Shown: one piece after another, positions 1 through 7,530 of the stretch
Layout: the number at the start of each line of letters is the position of its first letter
Position numbering within the stretch: position 1 is the stretch's first letter
NCBI RefSeq assembly: GCF_001884735.1
Contig: NZ_MJAP01000037.1
Span: forward strand, 1-35,261
DNA: 35,261 nucleotides
Source: Natronohydrobacter thiooxidans
GTDB lineage: Bacteria > Pseudomonadota > Alphaproteobacteria > Rhodobacterales > Rhodobacteraceae
Direction of reading: 5' to 3'
The notes under the pieces: model-generated
The model's database searches: none
Told to the model about the DNA's origin: nothing
The model's input: the letters and a program-made list of their open reading frames with translations, nothing else
Program-made: the position numbers and the translations under genes

Positions 1-316
1 GTGAAGCGCTATCTAGATACTCCCATCCCTGTCCGCAAGAGGAAATTTCGCCCCTGTCGCAATTTTTTCACATTGCCCATGTTTTATGCAGCCCCGCGCA
101 GGAAAGTTGCGCCCCTGCCCCCGCCAGCATGCGAGATAAATCCCGGCGCCGCGCGGGGGCTGGTCAGATCGGGGTCGTCGGTTATTATCCGCGCCCGCGC
201 AGTGCCGGATCACCGCAAGCCGGTCGCGACTCGCGCGAGATCGGGACGAATCTGTACTGGACCTTACCACAGGCAAGGCGCAGTCTCGGCAGCGATTCTG
301 CCGGAGCCCCTGCCCC
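1..316. other. Left-edge region with no convincing gene
   Basis: Open frames here have no recognisable protein and overlap the MFS gene in other frames, so I call none. A motif of the form aggaaa(t/g)tt(t/g)cgcccctg occurs twice, near 41-59 and 100-119, as a short imperfect direct repeat. The stretch presumably holds the promoter of the downstream transporter, but no clear -35/-10 pair stands out. Confidence 0.4.
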
Positions 317-1540
317 ATGCGTTTGCTGATCTCTTTCGCGGCCCTGTTCCTGTCGGTCGTGCTGTTGCAGCTTGGTCTGGGGGGCGTGGTGCCGCTCGAT
401 GCGCTCTCGGGCGTCGAGCTTGGCTTTAGTGCAGGCGAAATCGGGCTTCTGGGCTCGGCGCATTTCATCGGCTTCTTCATCGGCTGCTGGTGGGCACCGC
501 GCCTGATGGGGCAGGTCGGCCATTCGCGCGCCTTCGCCGCGCTGACGGCGGCGGGCACAATCGGGATTCTGGCGCATATGCTGGTCATCCATCCGCTGGC
601 CTGGGCAGTGCTGCGCATGGCCTCGGGGCTGGCGGTCGCCGGATGCTACACGATCATCGAGGCCTGGCTGCAGGCGAAACTCACCAATGACACACGCGGG
701 CGCGCGATGGGGGTCTACCGGGTGGTCGATATCGTGGGCTCGCTGGGGGCACAGCTTCTGATCGCGGTACTGACGCCCGCCTCTTACGTATCCTACAATC
801 TGCTGGCGCTGCTGTGCTGCGCGGCGCTGTTCCCGCTGGTTCTGACCCGCAGCGAGGCGCCGCCCGTGGGCGAGGCCCCGCGCCTGCGTCCGGGGCTGGC
901 CTGGAACCGCTCGCCGCTCGCGGCGGCGGGGGTGGTGGTCTCGGGCATCACGGGGGCGGCGTTCCGCATGGTCGGGCCGCTCTATGCGCTCTCGGTAGGG
1001 CTGCGCGCCGAGGTGATTGCGCTTTTCCTCGCGGCCTATGTGCTGGGCGGCGCGCTGGTGCAGATCCCCGTAGGGTGGCTCGCCGATAAATATGACCGGC
1101 GCGTGGTGCTGATCTGGCTCTCGGTCGCCTCGGTTCTGGCCTGCATCGCGACTGTCGCCAGCGCCGGTCAGGGCGTGGTCGCGATCTTTCTCGCGGCGGC
1201 CTTCTTCGGCATGACCACATTCCCGATCTATTCGATCTCTGCCGCCCATGCCCATGACTTCACTGACCCCTCCGAGGCAGTGGAGCTTTCCGCCGCGCTG
1301 ATGTTCCTCTATGCGGTGGGCGCAATCGCCAGCCCTTTCATTGCCTCGCTGCTGATCGAACGGCAGGGACCGGCGGCGATGTTCGCCTTCATCTCGCTGG
1401 CGCATATCCTGCTGGTGGTGTTCGGGCTGATCCGGATGCGGATGCGCCCTGCCCCGCAGGACCGTACGCGCTATACCTATATGCCGCGCACTTCCTTCCT
1501 GATCGGACGGCTATTGCGACGTCGGCGCAAACGCGACTAG
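317..1540 (+). CDS. MFS transporter, YcaD-like
   Basis: This is a 407-residue inner-membrane protein with about twelve hydrophobic segments and a break around residues 185-200, the usual length and shape of a major facilitator superfamily permease. The motif WLADKYDRR near residues 255-263 is the cytoplasmic loop signature between two helices of the second half. The overall pattern, including the N-terminal AGEIGLLGSAHFIGFFIG, resembles the YcaD branch of MFS proteins, whose substrate is not established. The ATG at 317 follows GGAG at a rather long distance. The C-terminus is a short basic tail. It stands alone and faces the convergent tmRNA gene. The family assignment is confident; the substrate is unknown. 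Confidence 0.85.
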   Translation: MRLLISFAALFLSVVLLQLGLGGVVPLDALSGVELGFSAGEIGLLGSAHFIGFFIGCWWAPRLMGQVGHSRAFAALTAAGTIGILAHMLVIHPLAWAVLRMASGLAVAGCYTIIEAWLQAKLTNDTRGRAMGVYRVVDIVGSLGAQLLIAVLTPASYVSYNLLALLCCAALFPLVLTRSEAPPVGEAPRLRPGLAWNRSPLAAAGVVVSGITGAAFRMVGPLYALSVGLRAEVIALFLAAYVLGGALVQIPVGWLADKYDRRVVLIWLSVASVLACIATVASAGQGVVAIFLAAAFFGMTTFPIYSISAAHAHDFTDPSEAVELSAALMFLYAVGAIASPFIASLLIERQGPAAMFAFISLAHILLVVFGLIRMRMRPAPQDRTRYTYMPRTSFLIGRLLRRRRKRD

Positions 1541-1648
1541 CGCGGGCACCGGCTTTTCCGGACCGGTCATGGCCGGGATCGCGCCCAGCGCCGAGACCAG
1601 AGATGCCACCGGTCCGATCACAGCGTAGCAGAGATCCGCGGATCATCT

Positions 1649-1990
1649 GCACCTGGCCGCATGGTATTCGGGAAAGTGCAGGCTTCTGTTGCCAGGTGCC
1701 TGCGGACCCCGCCTTACGCGGCTAAGCGCAAGGGCTTAAGGTTTCGGTTTCGTTACTGCTTACGCAGCAACAGCCACCGGAGCACGGTTGTCGTTTGCAA
1801 CTGTACATTTTGCACCGATAACGGTGGTGGCTCACCGGGACAAAGCTAACCCCTTTAGACGTTCGTCGATCCTGTTTCGGCCCCCTGATCCCCAAACGAA
1901 GGATGATTGGTGGAGCCGCCGGGTACCGCCCCCGGGTCCGATCCGCTTATTACGAGCGCGTTTATGTCCATAGTCTCTTGCGAGACAAGG
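1649..1990 (-). ncRNA. ssrA: Two-piece (permuted) transfer-messenger RNA, ssrA
   Basis: tmRNA with SmpB rescues stalled ribosomes and adds a degradation tag. On the minus strand 1798-1763 encodes ANDNRAPVAVAA, followed by TAA at 1762-1760. The gene is circularly permuted as in alphaproteobacteria. The acceptor piece (T arm and CCA end) comes first, ending with the CCA at 1910-1908. A short intervening segment follows, and the coding piece starts near 1884 with ggggccgaaacaggatcgac. The two pieces form a 7-bp acceptor stem (GGGGCCG with CGGCUCC) with the G3:U pair that identifies alanine acceptors. A hairpin between 1691-1699 and 1649-1657 closes the coding piece, and a palindrome at 1628-1650 lies just beyond it. 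The outer ends are approximate. Confidence 0.93.
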
Positions 1991-2034
1991 TGAATGTAGG
2001 GGCGATAGCGCGCCGACGCAAGAGCCGCCTCTGC

Positions 2035-2817
2035 TCAGTCGCGCAGCAATTGCACGCCAATGATGGACCAGTCACGCCGTCCACGCAAACGGGCACGAAA
2101 ACACGCCTCGGCATCACGGTAGGAATGATTGAGCCAGAGCGACAGCCGTTTCTTGACCGGCACGTTCAGATATTGCTGCGCGACCGTGACAGTGCAACTG
2201 CCATTCCCATTCTCGGCAAGCGTGATGTCAACGCGTGTTTCGGGATCCCCGCTGCCTGCGCGGGGCGTTTCCAGATAGCGCGCCTGACTGAAGGGGATTT
2301 GCGCCTCAAAGCGGATTTCCAGCAGCGCATCCTTCACATCCTTGCGGCGCGGCAGGCAAAGAATGAAATCGGCATCACTGTCCTGCGGCGCGGCAAGAAC
2401 CGTGGCCTGCGGCCAATGGAACTCGCGCGCCAACGGGGCTTGCGGGACCAGCATGTTCCAGACGGTTTGCGGTGTGGCCTGCAGCACCATCGAAAACCGG
2501 TACGGGGCCATGTCCCGCCGCCATCGATCCGACAATGTCAGTCCATAGAGCAATTCCCCTGCCAGCAAGAAGATGGCCGCGCAGCTGATCATCGGCAGCC
2601 AGATCTGAGCACCGAAAAACTGGGAAGCGGCGTCCACGATCGGGCTGAGCGCCGTCAGCAGCACCGCGCCCACTGCAAAAATCTCTACCAACAACAGCAG
2701 GCTCGGGAAGAACAGGGCGAACAGGATCGTGATCCCCCCGAATATGATCAGTGACGCGAGCAGGATCGATATCACCGCGATTGGCCAGATGAAAACCGCT
2801 TGATCCCATTCGAACAT
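2035..2817 (-). CDS. Membrane protein of unknown function, possible SRPBCC-like C-terminal half
   Basis: I do not recognise a named family. With the start at 2817 the protein has about 260 residues. The first ~100 contain three to four hydrophobic segments (for example AVISILLASLIIFGGITILF and the stretch around PMISCAAIFLLAGELLYG). The rest is soluble. The segment beginning PYRFSMVLQATPQTVWNML resembles the opening strand and helix of SRPBCC/START-type ligand-binding folds, which is a weak inference. The ATG at 2817 has GAGG five bases upstream. A TTG at 2868 would add 17 residues but has no ribosome binding site. The gene ends about 45 bp upstream of the tmRNA gene on the same strand. Confidence 0.6.
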   Translation of the reverse strand: MFEWDQAVFIWPIAVISILLASLIIFGGITILFALFFPSLLLLVEIFAVGAVLLTALSPIVDAASQFFGAQIWLPMISCAAIFLLAGELLYGLTLSDRWRRDMAPYRFSMVLQATPQTVWNMLVPQAPLAREFHWPQATVLAAPQDSDADFILCLPRRKDVKDALLEIRFEAQIPFSQARYLETPRAGSGDPETRVDITLAENGNGSCTVTVAQQYLNVPVKKRLSLWLNHSYRDAEACFRARLRGRRDWSIIGVQLLRD

Positions 2818-3037
2818 TCCTGCCTCTACAGTGTACCAGAGGCAGAGTGAAAACAGCAGCACACTCAAGCATCACGCGTCGATTCTGCCTGAAAATACGG
2901 CCAAACATCGGGCTAAAATCCTTTCTCACCAGAAACACACATAGCTTCTGGTTCAGAAACATGGTCTTTTCGGGGCAAACTGCTTTGGAAGCGCGTTAGA
3001 ATTGCCCCGCTGCGCGATTTGTTGCTAGGTTGCCGGA

Positions 3038-3214
3038 ATGAGCAAGATCATCAATCTTCGAACCCATCGCAAGCAATCCGCCCGCGCCGCGAAACGGCGC
3101 GAGGGCGATGCGCAGGCCGCACGCCATGGGCGCAGCCCGGCCGAAAAGCGCCTTGAACAGGCGCGCGCAGACCTGGCGCGCTTGCATCTCGACGGGCATA
3201 AGCGCGAAGAATGA
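3038..3214 (+). CDS. DUF4169 family small basic protein
   Basis: This 58-residue protein begins MSKIINLRTHRKQSARAAKR and is rich in Arg, Lys, Ala and Glu, which matches the short DUF4169 family found across alphaproteobacteria; its function is unknown. The highly charged sequence should form a long helix and could bind nucleic acid, which is only a guess. The stop codon at 3212-3214 overlaps the ATG of the next gene (ATGA), so the two are translationally coupled. This DUF4169/RHH pairing recurs in Rhodobacterales, which supports the call. Confidence 0.8.
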   Translation: MSKIINLRTHRKQSARAAKRREGDAQAARHGRSPAEKRLEQARADLARLHLDGHKREE

Positions 3215-3462
3215 GCGGGCGTCCGGTCAAACACTCCCTGACGCTGCGCGGGCATCGCACGTCGGTGTCGCTCGAAGACCTGTTCTGGCGGGAATTCCGG
3301 CGGATCGCTGATGAGCGGGATATTGCGCTCAACCAGCTTGCCGCCGAGATCGACGCGGCGCGCGCGGATATCGGCCTTGCCTCTGCCATTCGCGTCTTCG
3401 TTCTGAAAGACGCGCTCGCCAGAGCAGACCAAGGCGCCCGTGCGCGCGAAACGACTTTATAA
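3211..3462 (+). CDS. Ribbon-helix-helix domain protein (RHH_4 type)
   Basis: The protein has 83 residues. The segment VKHSLTLRGHRTSVSLEDLF gives the DNA-contacting strand, followed by two helices (FWREFRRIADERDIALNQL and LAAEIDAARADIGLASAIRV). This is the ribbon-helix-helix arrangement of the RHH_4 family, small dimeric DNA binders whose targets are mostly unknown. It overlaps the upstream DUF4169 gene by four bases and probably forms a two-gene operon with it. Its last codons, from about 3448, are also the first copy of the sequence that begins each unit of the downstream tandem repeat, so the repeat may have grown out of the gene's 3' end. Confidence 0.82.
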   Translation: MSGRPVKHSLTLRGHRTSVSLEDLFWREFRRIADERDIALNQLAAEIDAARADIGLASAIRVFVLKDALARADQGARARETTL

Positions 3463-4000
3463 CGCGCGCCTGCCGGGCCATGGGTGCGGCCAGCTCGCAG
3501 GACACACGCGCCACAGCAGAGCAAGACGCCCCCGCACCCTTCGCAGCACGCGCCTGCCACAACTGCCCAGGACGCCCGCGCGCCCGACCAGACATCATGA
3601 CACGCGCCTGCCGGACCGTGTATCCGCGCGCCTTGCTGGGCAGATACAGCACAGCAGCCCAGAACGCTCCCGCCCGACCAGCCATCGGGACGCTCCCGCC
3701 GAGCCATCGATGGCCGCCCGCCGCTTGGCGCACAGCAGGCCAGCGCACCAGCGCACCAGCGCACCCGAAATGACGCTATAACGCGCGCCAGCGAAGCCAT
3801 AGATCCGCCCCCGTGGCTGGGGGCACGCGCCACAGCAGGCCAATGCGCCCACGCACTCGAAACCACATTACAACGCGCGCCAGCGAAGCCACAGATCCGC
3901 CCCCGTCGCTGGGGGCACGCGCCACAGCAGCCCAGGACGCGCGCGCAAGGAAACGACATCGCGACCCGCGCCTGCAGCGCCATGGATGCGCGCCCCAAGT
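3448..4000. repeat. Imperfect ~91-bp tandem repeats
   Basis: Units open with a form of gaaacgac..ta.aacgcgcgcc at 3448, 3767, 3859 and 3950, giving steps of 92 and 91 bp for the last three. Inside each unit come gcc(a/g)(t/g)ccat-like bases, a gatccgcccccg tract, ctggg and cacgcgccacagcag. The units at 3767-3858 and 3859-3949 are almost identical over about 75 bp. Copies between 3448 and 3767 are more degraded. Several long open frames cross the repeats but only encode the repeat itself, so I call no gene here. Confidence 0.75.
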
Positions 4001-4040
4001 AAGGTGCGTGCTCCTACACGCACCCTGCCCGGATCGGTTT

Positions 4041-4427
4041 TCAGACCAGCGCCAGGCGTTCTGCCTTCACCGGGTCGGGGTAGCCACGATACAGCCCCAC
4101 CTCGAATCGCTCGATCATGCCGTGCATCTGTTCATAGGCGCGCAGGCTCGCATCCTGATGCTCCCCCAGATGGCCGAAAGCAAGATCGAGCTGCGCAAGA
4201 TCACGCAATTCGACCGAGAGCAGAAAATCCCCGAAGCCCGGCCCGGCCAGATGCAGCTTGCGGCGCTGCAACTGCCAGTCTTCGATCTTGCCCGCGGATT
4301 TCAGCATCTCGAACCAGTTCTGCACGGCATGCGCGAAAGCCAGCGCATTGGCCGCAGGTTTCAGATCGATCATGCAGTGATATGTGCTCATCCATGGCCC
4401 CGCAGGTTGACGCTCCAATCCTTGCAT
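4041..4427 (-). CDS. DUF6614-like small protein
   Basis: The protein has 128 residues from the ATG at 4427, which has AAGGA four bases upstream. A second ATG at 4391 (giving MSTYHCMIDLK) is where family similarity seems to begin, so the true product could be 116 residues. The sequence MSTYHCMIDLKPAANALAFA and the later VELRDLAQLDLAFGHL pattern recall the DUF6614 family of alphaproteobacterial unknowns, which look like single-domain alpha/beta (ferredoxin-like) proteins. There is no signal peptide or membrane segment. It is divergent from the toxin-antitoxin pair, with about 150 bp between them. Confidence 0.7.
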   Translation of the reverse strand: MQGLERQPAGPWMSTYHCMIDLKPAANALAFAHAVQNWFEMLKSAGKIEDWQLQRRKLHLAGPGFGDFLLSVELRDLAQLDLAFGHLGEHQDASLRAYEQMHGMIERFEVGLYRGYPDPVKAERLALV

Positions 4428-4549
4428 CAATTCCTTGCCAAACCGTTAGCGGCCTCCGGGCGGATGGTGCCCATCGGGTTTCACCCCCCCTCTTCCGACG
4501 CCGAAAACGCGCCGCGCATACCAGCGCGTCGAGGCGCACGCGGCTGGAG

Positions 4550-4586
4550 TTGCCTTTTGGCACTTAAAGCCTATATTGATGCCAAA
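4550..4586 (+). promoter_or_regulatory. Promoter and probable autoregulatory operator of the antitoxin gene
   Basis: A -35-like TTGCCT (4550-4555) and -10-like TATATT (4572-4577) are separated by 16 bp. The -10 lies inside an inverted repeat, TTTGGCA (4556-4562) and TGCCAAA (4580-4586). Xre-family antitoxins commonly repress their own promoter through such palindromes, so this is the likely binding site. The ribosome binding site AAAGGAG overlaps the right arm (4584-4590). Confidence 0.6.
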
Positions 4587-4596
4587 GGAGACACCC

Positions 4597-5010
4597 ATGC
4601 ACTTCGCCACGCTCCAGCCCATCGCCGCCCGCCCGGATCGCCCCACCATCACCGGCGAGGAAGCCGCAGCGCTGGCGCGGGCCACGGTCAACCTGTTCCG
4701 CGTCTGGGGCCTGAGTGACGCCGAGGCTCGCACGCTTCTGGGCGACATGGCCCCGCGCACATGGGCGCGCTGGAAAGCGGGCGATATCGGTCGCATCGAC
4801 CGCGACCTGCGCGCGCGCATGGCCATCCTGATGGGCATCCACAAGGCGCTGCGCTACCTCTTCACCGATCCCGCCCGCGGCTACGGCTGGATCCGCAAAC
4901 CCAGCGCGGCTTTCGGGGGGCGCAGCGCGCTCGACATCATGCTGCGCGGCGAGATCACCGATCTGATCGACCTGCGCGCCTATCTCGATGCCGAGCGGGG
5001 GGCGTGGTGA
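4597..5010 (+). CDS. Xre/MbcA/ParS family antitoxin of a RES-Xre pair
   Basis: This 137-residue protein is the antitoxin of a type II RES-Xre module. The N-terminal half (about residues 15-85, with LFRVWGLSDAEARTLLGDM and RTWARWKAG) is the Xre-like helix-turn-helix. The C-terminal part, GGRSALDIMLRGEITDLIDL, is the MbcA/ParS/Xre toxin-binding domain. The ATG at 4597 is preferred because AAAGGAG lies six bases upstream; an ATG at 4579 would add six residues without a ribosome binding site. The stop overlaps the toxin start, as expected for coupled translation. It should both neutralise the toxin and repress the operon through the palindrome at 4556-4586. Confidence 0.88.
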   Translation: MHFATLQPIAARPDRPTITGEEAAALARATVNLFRVWGLSDAEARTLLGDMAPRTWARWKAGDIGRIDRDLRARMAILMGIHKALRYLFTDPARGYGWIRKPSAAFGGRSALDIMLRGEITDLIDLRAYLDAERGAW

Positions 5011-5696
5011 GCGTGTCCACGACCCGCGTGACATGGCCGCGTACCTCCCGCATCATCCGGTCGATCCATCCGCCCATCGACCTCTTCGAAGACATCGCCG
5101 ATCCTGCCGACTGGGAGGCGCTGGCCTCGGCCGAGGCCAAATTCAACCCGCGCATCCGCGACAGTATCGGCACTCTCTCGAAAGTGCCGGTCGCGCGCCG
5201 TGTTACCGGGCCCGGTGCAAGCTGGGTCATGGCGCCCTTCGTCCATTGCTCGCCTCTGCGACCGGGGCGATTCTCGGATGGCAGTTTCGGCCTCTACTAT
5301 GCGGGCGACCGCACCGAGGTGGCGATTGCCGAGACCATCCACCACCACACCCGCTTCATGCGCGCGACCGAAGAGCCCCCCGGCTGGACCTCGCAATTCC
5401 GCGAGTTGATCGGCGCCATAGATACCGATCTCGATGACGCCACAGGCCGCGCCGATCTGCTCGACCCTGACGACTATCGCCCCTCGCAGCGCTTCGGCGC
5501 CGCGCGCCGCGCCGCCGGGTCGAATGGCATCACATGGCCCAGCGTCCGCTATCCGGGCGGGCAGTGTATCGCAGTCTTCTGGCCCGATCTTGTGCCGGTG
5601 CCGACGCAGGGGGCGCATTTCGCCTATCACTGGGACGGAACCCGTGTCGATTACGTCAAGCAGCTGGAAACCGGCGAGATCTGGCAGGTAACATGA
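5007..5696 (+). CDS. RES domain toxin (NAD+-degrading family)
   Basis: The protein has 229 residues from a GTG start at 5007 that overlaps the antitoxin stop. RES toxins have an ADP-ribosyltransferase-like fold, and characterised members deplete NAD+. The signature residues are visible: Arg88 in RPGRFSDGSFGLYYAG, Tyr97/98, Glu109 in EVAIAET and Ser179 in GITWPSVRYPGGQCIAVF. All family positions appear intact, so the toxin is probably functional. The length is typical for a RES protein with an N-terminal extension. It is the last gene of the two-gene module; beyond it lies the cas7 fragment on the other strand. Confidence 0.88.
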   Translation: MSVSTTRVTWPRTSRIIRSIHPPIDLFEDIADPADWEALASAEAKFNPRIRDSIGTLSKVPVARRVTGPGASWVMAPFVHCSPLRPGRFSDGSFGLYYAGDRTEVAIAETIHHHTRFMRATEEPPGWTSQFRELIGAIDTDLDDATGRADLLDPDDYRPSQRFGAARRAAGSNGITWPSVRYPGGQCIAVFWPDLVPVPTQGAHFAYHWDGTRVDYVKQLETGEIWQVT

Positions 5697-5766
5697 CCCC
5701 GGACAGCGCGCGCTGCCGACCCGCAGCGCCCCGCACCTGCCGTCTGCCCTGATCGCAAAACGACCT

Positions 5767-5937
5767 CGGCACCCGCTCGAACAGCATCTCCGCCTGCGCC
5801 TTGCCCGCTGCGCTGTCATGGCGGAGCGTGAACAGGCGACGTGCGGCAGAGCAGTCGAGCGCGGGCATATCGCGCAAACCCACCCGGAGGCTTTGCAGAT
5901 CATTTTCGGAGTAATCGGCTTTGCCGGGCAGATGACG
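5767..5937 (-). pseudogene. Decayed fragment of a type I-C cas7 (csd2) gene
   Basis: Read on the minus strand, one frame gives about 55 residues that align with the Cas7 encoded at 29496-30410. For example, GLRDMPALDCSAARRLFTLR matches ALRDMLDLDRSAARGEMAARRL, and HDSAAGKAQAEMLFERV matches HDSALGNAQAHKLFERV. Upstream, YSENDLQSL matches FSEDDLRTL. A six-codon deletion lies between the two AAR motifs. A stop codon at 5940-5938 cuts the frame upstream, and similarity ends after FERV, so only the region equivalent to about residues 205-265 survives. It is too diverged to be a recent copy of the intact gene and probably represents a lost second I-C locus. Confidence 0.8.
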
Positions 5938-6385
5938 TCAATGCCGGGGACGGAGAAGAAAAAGGCCGGGCATCGCCTCACCAGAGTTCACGATACTTCA
6001 AAAGTGCCGTGTATCCTGTTGGAAAAACCTGATTATCTTTCCTTTCAGGGTCAGAATGCCGCGGCGCGCGATGAACTTGCCCGCGTCCTCACAGGGGGTT
6101 GCGACAGGGCGTGGATTTCTGTGACGCGGCTCTGTTGACTTCCTGAGCCAATGCGGTTATCCGACCGCTGCTGCACCCGTTGCGGCCATTTTCATGTATC
6201 AACCAGAGAGACCCATGGACAGTTGCTCTAGTAGCGGTCTGGCCTCTGTGTTTTGCTTCTCGCTGCGCAGCCGCCAGACCTTCCGGACACAATCAGACCA
6301 CCCGGCCTGTCTGCGGCTTTGGGGCCTGCGCCTGTAACGCAGCCCTTGTGCTTCCAGACCGGCGCGGCTGGACGGAGGCACGATA
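5938..6385. other. Gene-free stretch with one candidate promoter
   Basis: No recognisable gene is present, and further cas7 or CRISPR repeat sequence could not be found. TTGACT (6135-6140) and TATCCG (6158-6163) with a 17-bp spacer form a plausible forward promoter for the metal-handling gene run that begins at 6386. Several short open frames here look like chance. Confidence 0.4.
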
Positions 6386-6580
6386 ATGACCTTTCACTTC
6401 GCCCATATGGCTCCACCCGGCGCATCCGCGCGCCGCACCCCTGTCGCTTGCTGGCTGCGTGATGCGCGCACAGGCAGGCTGATGCAGCATTGGCTGACCA
6501 CCACGCCCAGTCAGCCGGACGCATTGGACAGCCCCCTTTGCGCACTTCTCGCACAGCAAGCCGAGCTGCGCGCGGGCTGA
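6386..6580 (+). CDS. Small protein of unknown function
   Basis: This 64-residue protein is not recognised. The ATG at 6386 is preceded by GGAGG eight bases upstream, which is the main reason to accept it. The middle contains TPVACWLRDARTGRLMQHWL, a compact W/R-rich stretch. There is no signal peptide or membrane helix. It lies 37 bp upstream of the DUF2493 gene in the same direction and is probably the first gene of the operon. Confidence 0.5.
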   Translation: MTFHFAHMAPPGASARRTPVACWLRDARTGRLMQHWLTTTPSQPDALDSPLCALLAQQAELRAG

Positions 6581-6617
6581 CGCCCGCACGCACGCGCCCG
6601 CGTCGGGAGGGCATCCT

Positions 6618-7052
6618 ATGCGTCTCATCCTCGCCGGAGGGCGGCATCTCGATGATGTCGCCCTGATCCGCCGCGCGCTAGCGCGCGCCCATGCGCTGCG
6701 CCCTGTCACTGTGCTGATCCACGGTGGCAATGGCGCGCTTGGCATCACTGCAGAGGACTGGGCGCGCGAAATGCGGCTGCATGTCCTGCGCTACCCTGCG
6801 AATTGGCGGGAATTCGGCAAGCGCGCCGAAGCAATCCGCAATGCCTTCATGCTCGAAGATTCGCGCCCCGATATGCTGCTGGCGCTGCCCGGTGGCAATG
6901 ACACGGCCGATCTGGTTGCCAATGCCCTGCGTGCGCGGCTGCCTGTCATCGATGCGGAGGGGCAGTTCCTCAAAGCTGATGCCCTCGCCGGGCCGCGCGA
7001 CGGCGCGACCCGGAATGCACTCTCCCCGAAAACCCCCGGAAACAGAGGATAA
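6618..7052 (+). CDS. DUF2493 / YspA-type SLOG family protein
   Basis: This 144-residue protein starts MRLILAGGRHLDDVALIRRA, the first strand and glycine loop of a Rossmann-like SLOG domain. Family positions follow in order: HGGNGALGITAEDWA near residues 35-50, RYPANWREFGKRAEAIRN near 58-76, and LALPGGNDTADLV near 90-102. SLOG proteins are predicted to bind or process nucleotide ligands; the activity of the DUF2493 branch is not settled. GGGAGGG lies six bases before the ATG. The gene sits between a small unknown and a HisE-like pyrophosphohydrolase, ahead of mgtE, so a nucleotide-linked role in metal handling is conceivable but unproven. Confidence 0.82.
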   Translation: MRLILAGGRHLDDVALIRRALARAHALRPVTVLIHGGNGALGITAEDWAREMRLHVLRYPANWREFGKRAEAIRNAFMLEDSRPDMLLALPGGNDTADLVANALRARLPVIDAEGQFLKADALAGPRDGATRNALSPKTPGNRG

Positions 7053-7056
7053 GGCC

Positions 7057-7509
7057 ATGAAAATGCAAGCTATTGACCCGCGCGCCGCCCGCCCGGCGGA
7101 TATTTTCGGGCATCTCGAACTACTGACGCGCCAACTTGACACCCCGCCCACAGAGCGCACGGCGAAACTGACAGCCGCCCCGACCGCCAAGAAAGCCCGC
7201 AAGCTCGTGGAAGAAGCCACCGAAGTGGCGCTTGATGCTGTCGTCGGCAATCCCGATGGGTTGATCGCGGAAAGTGTCGATCTACTCTATCACTTGGCGG
7301 TGCTCTGGCATGACCGGGCGATCAACCCCACCCAGGTACGTGCCGAGATGGCGCGGCGCATGGCGGTGCTGGGGATTTCGGAAAAGCTGCCGAAAAAAGG
7401 CCCCGCGAAAAAGCTGCTCAAGCAGTCGAAGCCGGCGCAGGCGCCTAGCGCGCGCTATCGCCGCGGCGCGCAGATCGGGCCGGTGGCCTTGTCAAAAGCC
7501 TTTGACTGA
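7057..7509 (+). CDS. HisE-like / MazG-fold nucleoside phosphate pyrophosphohydrolase
   Basis: The protein has 150 residues from the ATG at 7057. The core KARKLVEEATEVALDAVV followed by ESVDLLYHLAVLWHD (about residues 47-92) is the all-alpha metal-binding site of the phosphoribosyl-ATP pyrophosphatase (HisE) family, with the EE..E and E..D acids in place. The usual N-terminal SYT motif is missing, and there is a long basic tail (KKGPAKKLLKQSKPAQ). With no his genes nearby, it is probably not the histidine-pathway enzyme but a relative acting on another nucleotide. It starts four bases after the SLOG gene and ends 21 bp before mgtE, so all are likely co-transcribed. Confidence 0.75.
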   Translation: MKMQAIDPRAARPADIFGHLELLTRQLDTPPTERTAKLTAAPTAKKARKLVEEATEVALDAVVGNPDGLIAESVDLLYHLAVLWHDRAINPTQVRAEMARRMAVLGISEKLPKKGPAKKLLKQSKPAQAPSARYRRGAQIGPVALSKAFD

Positions 7510-7530
7510 ACCTCGAAAAGGGGCAGAGCC

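Noticed and set aside
185..1405. Minus-strand open frame opposite the MFS gene
   Set aside because: High-GC shadow frame rich in Arg and His, with no recognisable domain; the MFS gene on the other strand accounts for the sequence.
3051..3998. Long minus-strand open frame across the tandem repeats
   Set aside because: The predicted protein is only the translated repeat unit (recurring Ala/Cys/Arg-rich blocks), overlaps two real genes and has no ribosome binding site.
5941..6230. Possible insertion sequence remnant beside the cas7 fragment
   Set aside because: No transposase-like frame, terminal inverted repeats or target duplication could be seen.
6139..6385. Mg2+ riboswitch upstream of the metal cluster
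   Set aside because: No M-box-like conserved loops or paired stems could be recognised by eye.
7057..7509. Calling the pyrophosphohydrolase the histidine-pathway HisE
   Set aside because: The N-terminal SYT motif is missing, the tail is unusually basic and no his genes are nearby, so only family-level naming is justified.
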